Below are positions 62,940 through 64,000 of a DNA stretch of 64,000 bases, piece after piece. The notes below the pieces were generated by a model that saw nothing but the letters and a program-made list of their open reading frames with translations, searched no databases and was not told the origin of the DNA. The position numbers and the translations under genes are program-made. How positions within the stretch are numbered: the first letter of the stretch is position 1; each line of letters opens with the position of its first letter. Source of the DNA: Apteryx mantelli (lineage: Eukaryota; Chordata; Aves; Apterygiformes; Apterygidae); the NCBI RefSeq assembly GCF_036417845.1, contig NC_089980.1, positions 56,542,501 through 56,606,500 on the forward strand, given 5' to 3'.

Positions 62940-64000
62940 AGCTCCTCTCCACAAGCACAAAGGAGCCAAGAGAGACAACGGCAGGCAGGGAACCCAAATA
63001 ACACCCTGTCCCAGCTACTCCCATGTCCATCACTGGAGAGTGATCAGTCCATCAAGGGCTCATTTCCACAAGCCCAGAGGAGCACAGAGGCACAGTGGCA
63101 GGTGGGGAACCTGAATTACCTACTGAGAGGAACAGACACCCTGTCCTGCTCCTCCCAGGGCTGTCCCAGGAGATCAGCCCCCTGGGCCAGGTGCAAAACC
63201 CAGCATGATGAATCAACAGGAGCACCTTTTGGACTGAGGGGAATTACTGCCTTGGGGCATGGGAAACATTGTGGGATGCAGGGGAAGAGCATTTCTGGAT
63301 TGTGCAAGACTTATTATGGGATGTTTAGGGGAGGAATCAAAGGCAGAGAACTAGAGGGATAAAGAAATAAAGAGGGAGTGGTTGCACATAAATGATGCTG
63401 GTCAGTACACTTGTCTAACCTTGACCTGCAATCAGTGCAGTCTGTCCTATCTTCTTATTAAATTCCTTTCTAACTGTCTTACTGGGTGAGGGACTCTATT
63501 CTGTGTGCATGTGTGGGAGGCAGGTTTAAGTGCCAGCAACTGGAGTCAGAACACATGTGAGATGGCCCATGTGTCTGCAGTGCCTGCAACTGGAGCACAT
63601 GAGGGTGTGCAAGTGAGTGGGTGCTCACTAGCAAGCATCACACCAGATTAGCAGGCAGTAGATGAAGTGACCTGGGAGCCAGGTGTGTGTGTGGGTCTCT
63701 AAGGGGGAAGCTGGCTACCAGAAGGACCAGGGGAGTCCCAGTCCCCTACCACAGAGTGAGTGAGGATCCAAGACCAGCTACTGGCTTGACTGCACATCAA
63801 AGGCCAGCTGCTGGAGGGATCTACTGTGTGTGAGGGTGTGGGTCTGTACTAGCAACTGGACTGCAGCTGCAGCCTCAGGGGCTTGTATGTCCAGGGGCCA
63901 GCTACTGGGGAAATGAGGGATCCTGTGTATCTAAGCCCAGTTGCTGGAGGGATCCATGTAATAATATATGTATGTCACACTAACAGACCTTCCTCCTGCT
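62940..64000 (+). mobile_element. Possible old ERV LTR and adjoining repeat region
   Basis: Two related segments about 115 bases apart (about 62948-63025 and 63063-63160) share CCACAAGC, AGGAGC, GGCAGG, GGGAAC and ACACCCTGTCC. Further on, CTTATTAAATTCCTTTCTAAC followed by GGGTGAGGGACTCTATTCTGTG (63457-63504) resembles the R/U5 part of avian ERVL-type LTRs as I remember them. From 63534 on, a CAGCWRCTGG-type motif recurs at least seven times at irregular 30-100-base spacing, often followed by AGGGATC. Boundaries and family are uncertain and the element runs to the window end. Confidence 0.4.

Larger units (their letters stand above)
61782..64000 (-). other. RAB4A: RAB4A last intron (partial)
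   Basis: The minus-strand intron upstream of the terminal exon is cut by the window end. It contains an old CR1 fragment, a poly(A)-like run at about 62335-62351 and a repeat-rich, LTR-like region from about 62.94 kb onward. No other RAB4A exon is visible. Confidence 0.8.

Overview
The window is vertebrate genomic DNA, most likely from a bird. The evidence is compact GC-rich genes with CpG-island promoters, CR1 LINE fragments with the typical octamer-like 3' end, a retrovirus primed by a tRNA-Trp-like site, and the gene order NUP133 - ACTA1 - CCSAP - RAB4A. From memory this is the human 1q42 order, here seen in reverse. A non-avian sauropsid cannot be excluded from sequence alone.

Layout. 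1-800: last intron, last coding exon and poly(A) region of NUP133 (+). 0.8-4.9 kb: intergenic. 4.97-7.6 kb: complete skeletal-muscle actin gene ACTA1 (+), with CArG, M-CAT and TATA-like promoter elements, one noncoding and six coding exons. 7.6-24.4 kb: intergenic, with an isolated CpG-rich block at 10.7-11.3 kb. 24.4-32.0 kb: a nearly complete endogenous retrovirus (+) with two 486-bp LTRs differing at four positions and a 6-bp target duplication. 32-37.4 kb: intergenic with short local duplications. 37.45-38.65 kb: CpG island with the CCSAP promoter. 37.8-56.8 kb: CCSAP (+), three coding exons, with a 5'-truncated CR1 in intron 2. 56.8-64 kb: the 3' end of RAB4A (-), with a long 3' UTR, its last coding exon and part of its last intron. 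That intron holds an old CR1 piece and an LTR-like repeat region.

How the parts relate. The four host genes are unrelated in function: nuclear pore scaffold, sarcomeric thin filament, centriole/spindle/cilium, and endosome recycling. CCSAP and RAB4A converge tail to tail, with opposing poly(A) signals about 40 bp apart. The provirus is the main accessory element. It has a betaretrovirus-like plan (gag, dUTPase-protease and pol in three frames joined by two apparent -1 frameshift sites). Its primer site, target duplication length and envelope transmembrane subunit look alpharetrovirus-like. Its envelope surface region is nearly absent and the first integrase catalytic carboxylate is Asn, so this copy looks defective although most of its reading frames are open.

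No CRISPR array, bacterial-type operon or other system outside known categories was found. The most notable observations are the mosaic provirus with its recoding signals and catalytic-site change, and a coding-like block inside the RAB4A 3' UTR. All identifications are from reading the sequence and from knowledge of the families; no database search was run.
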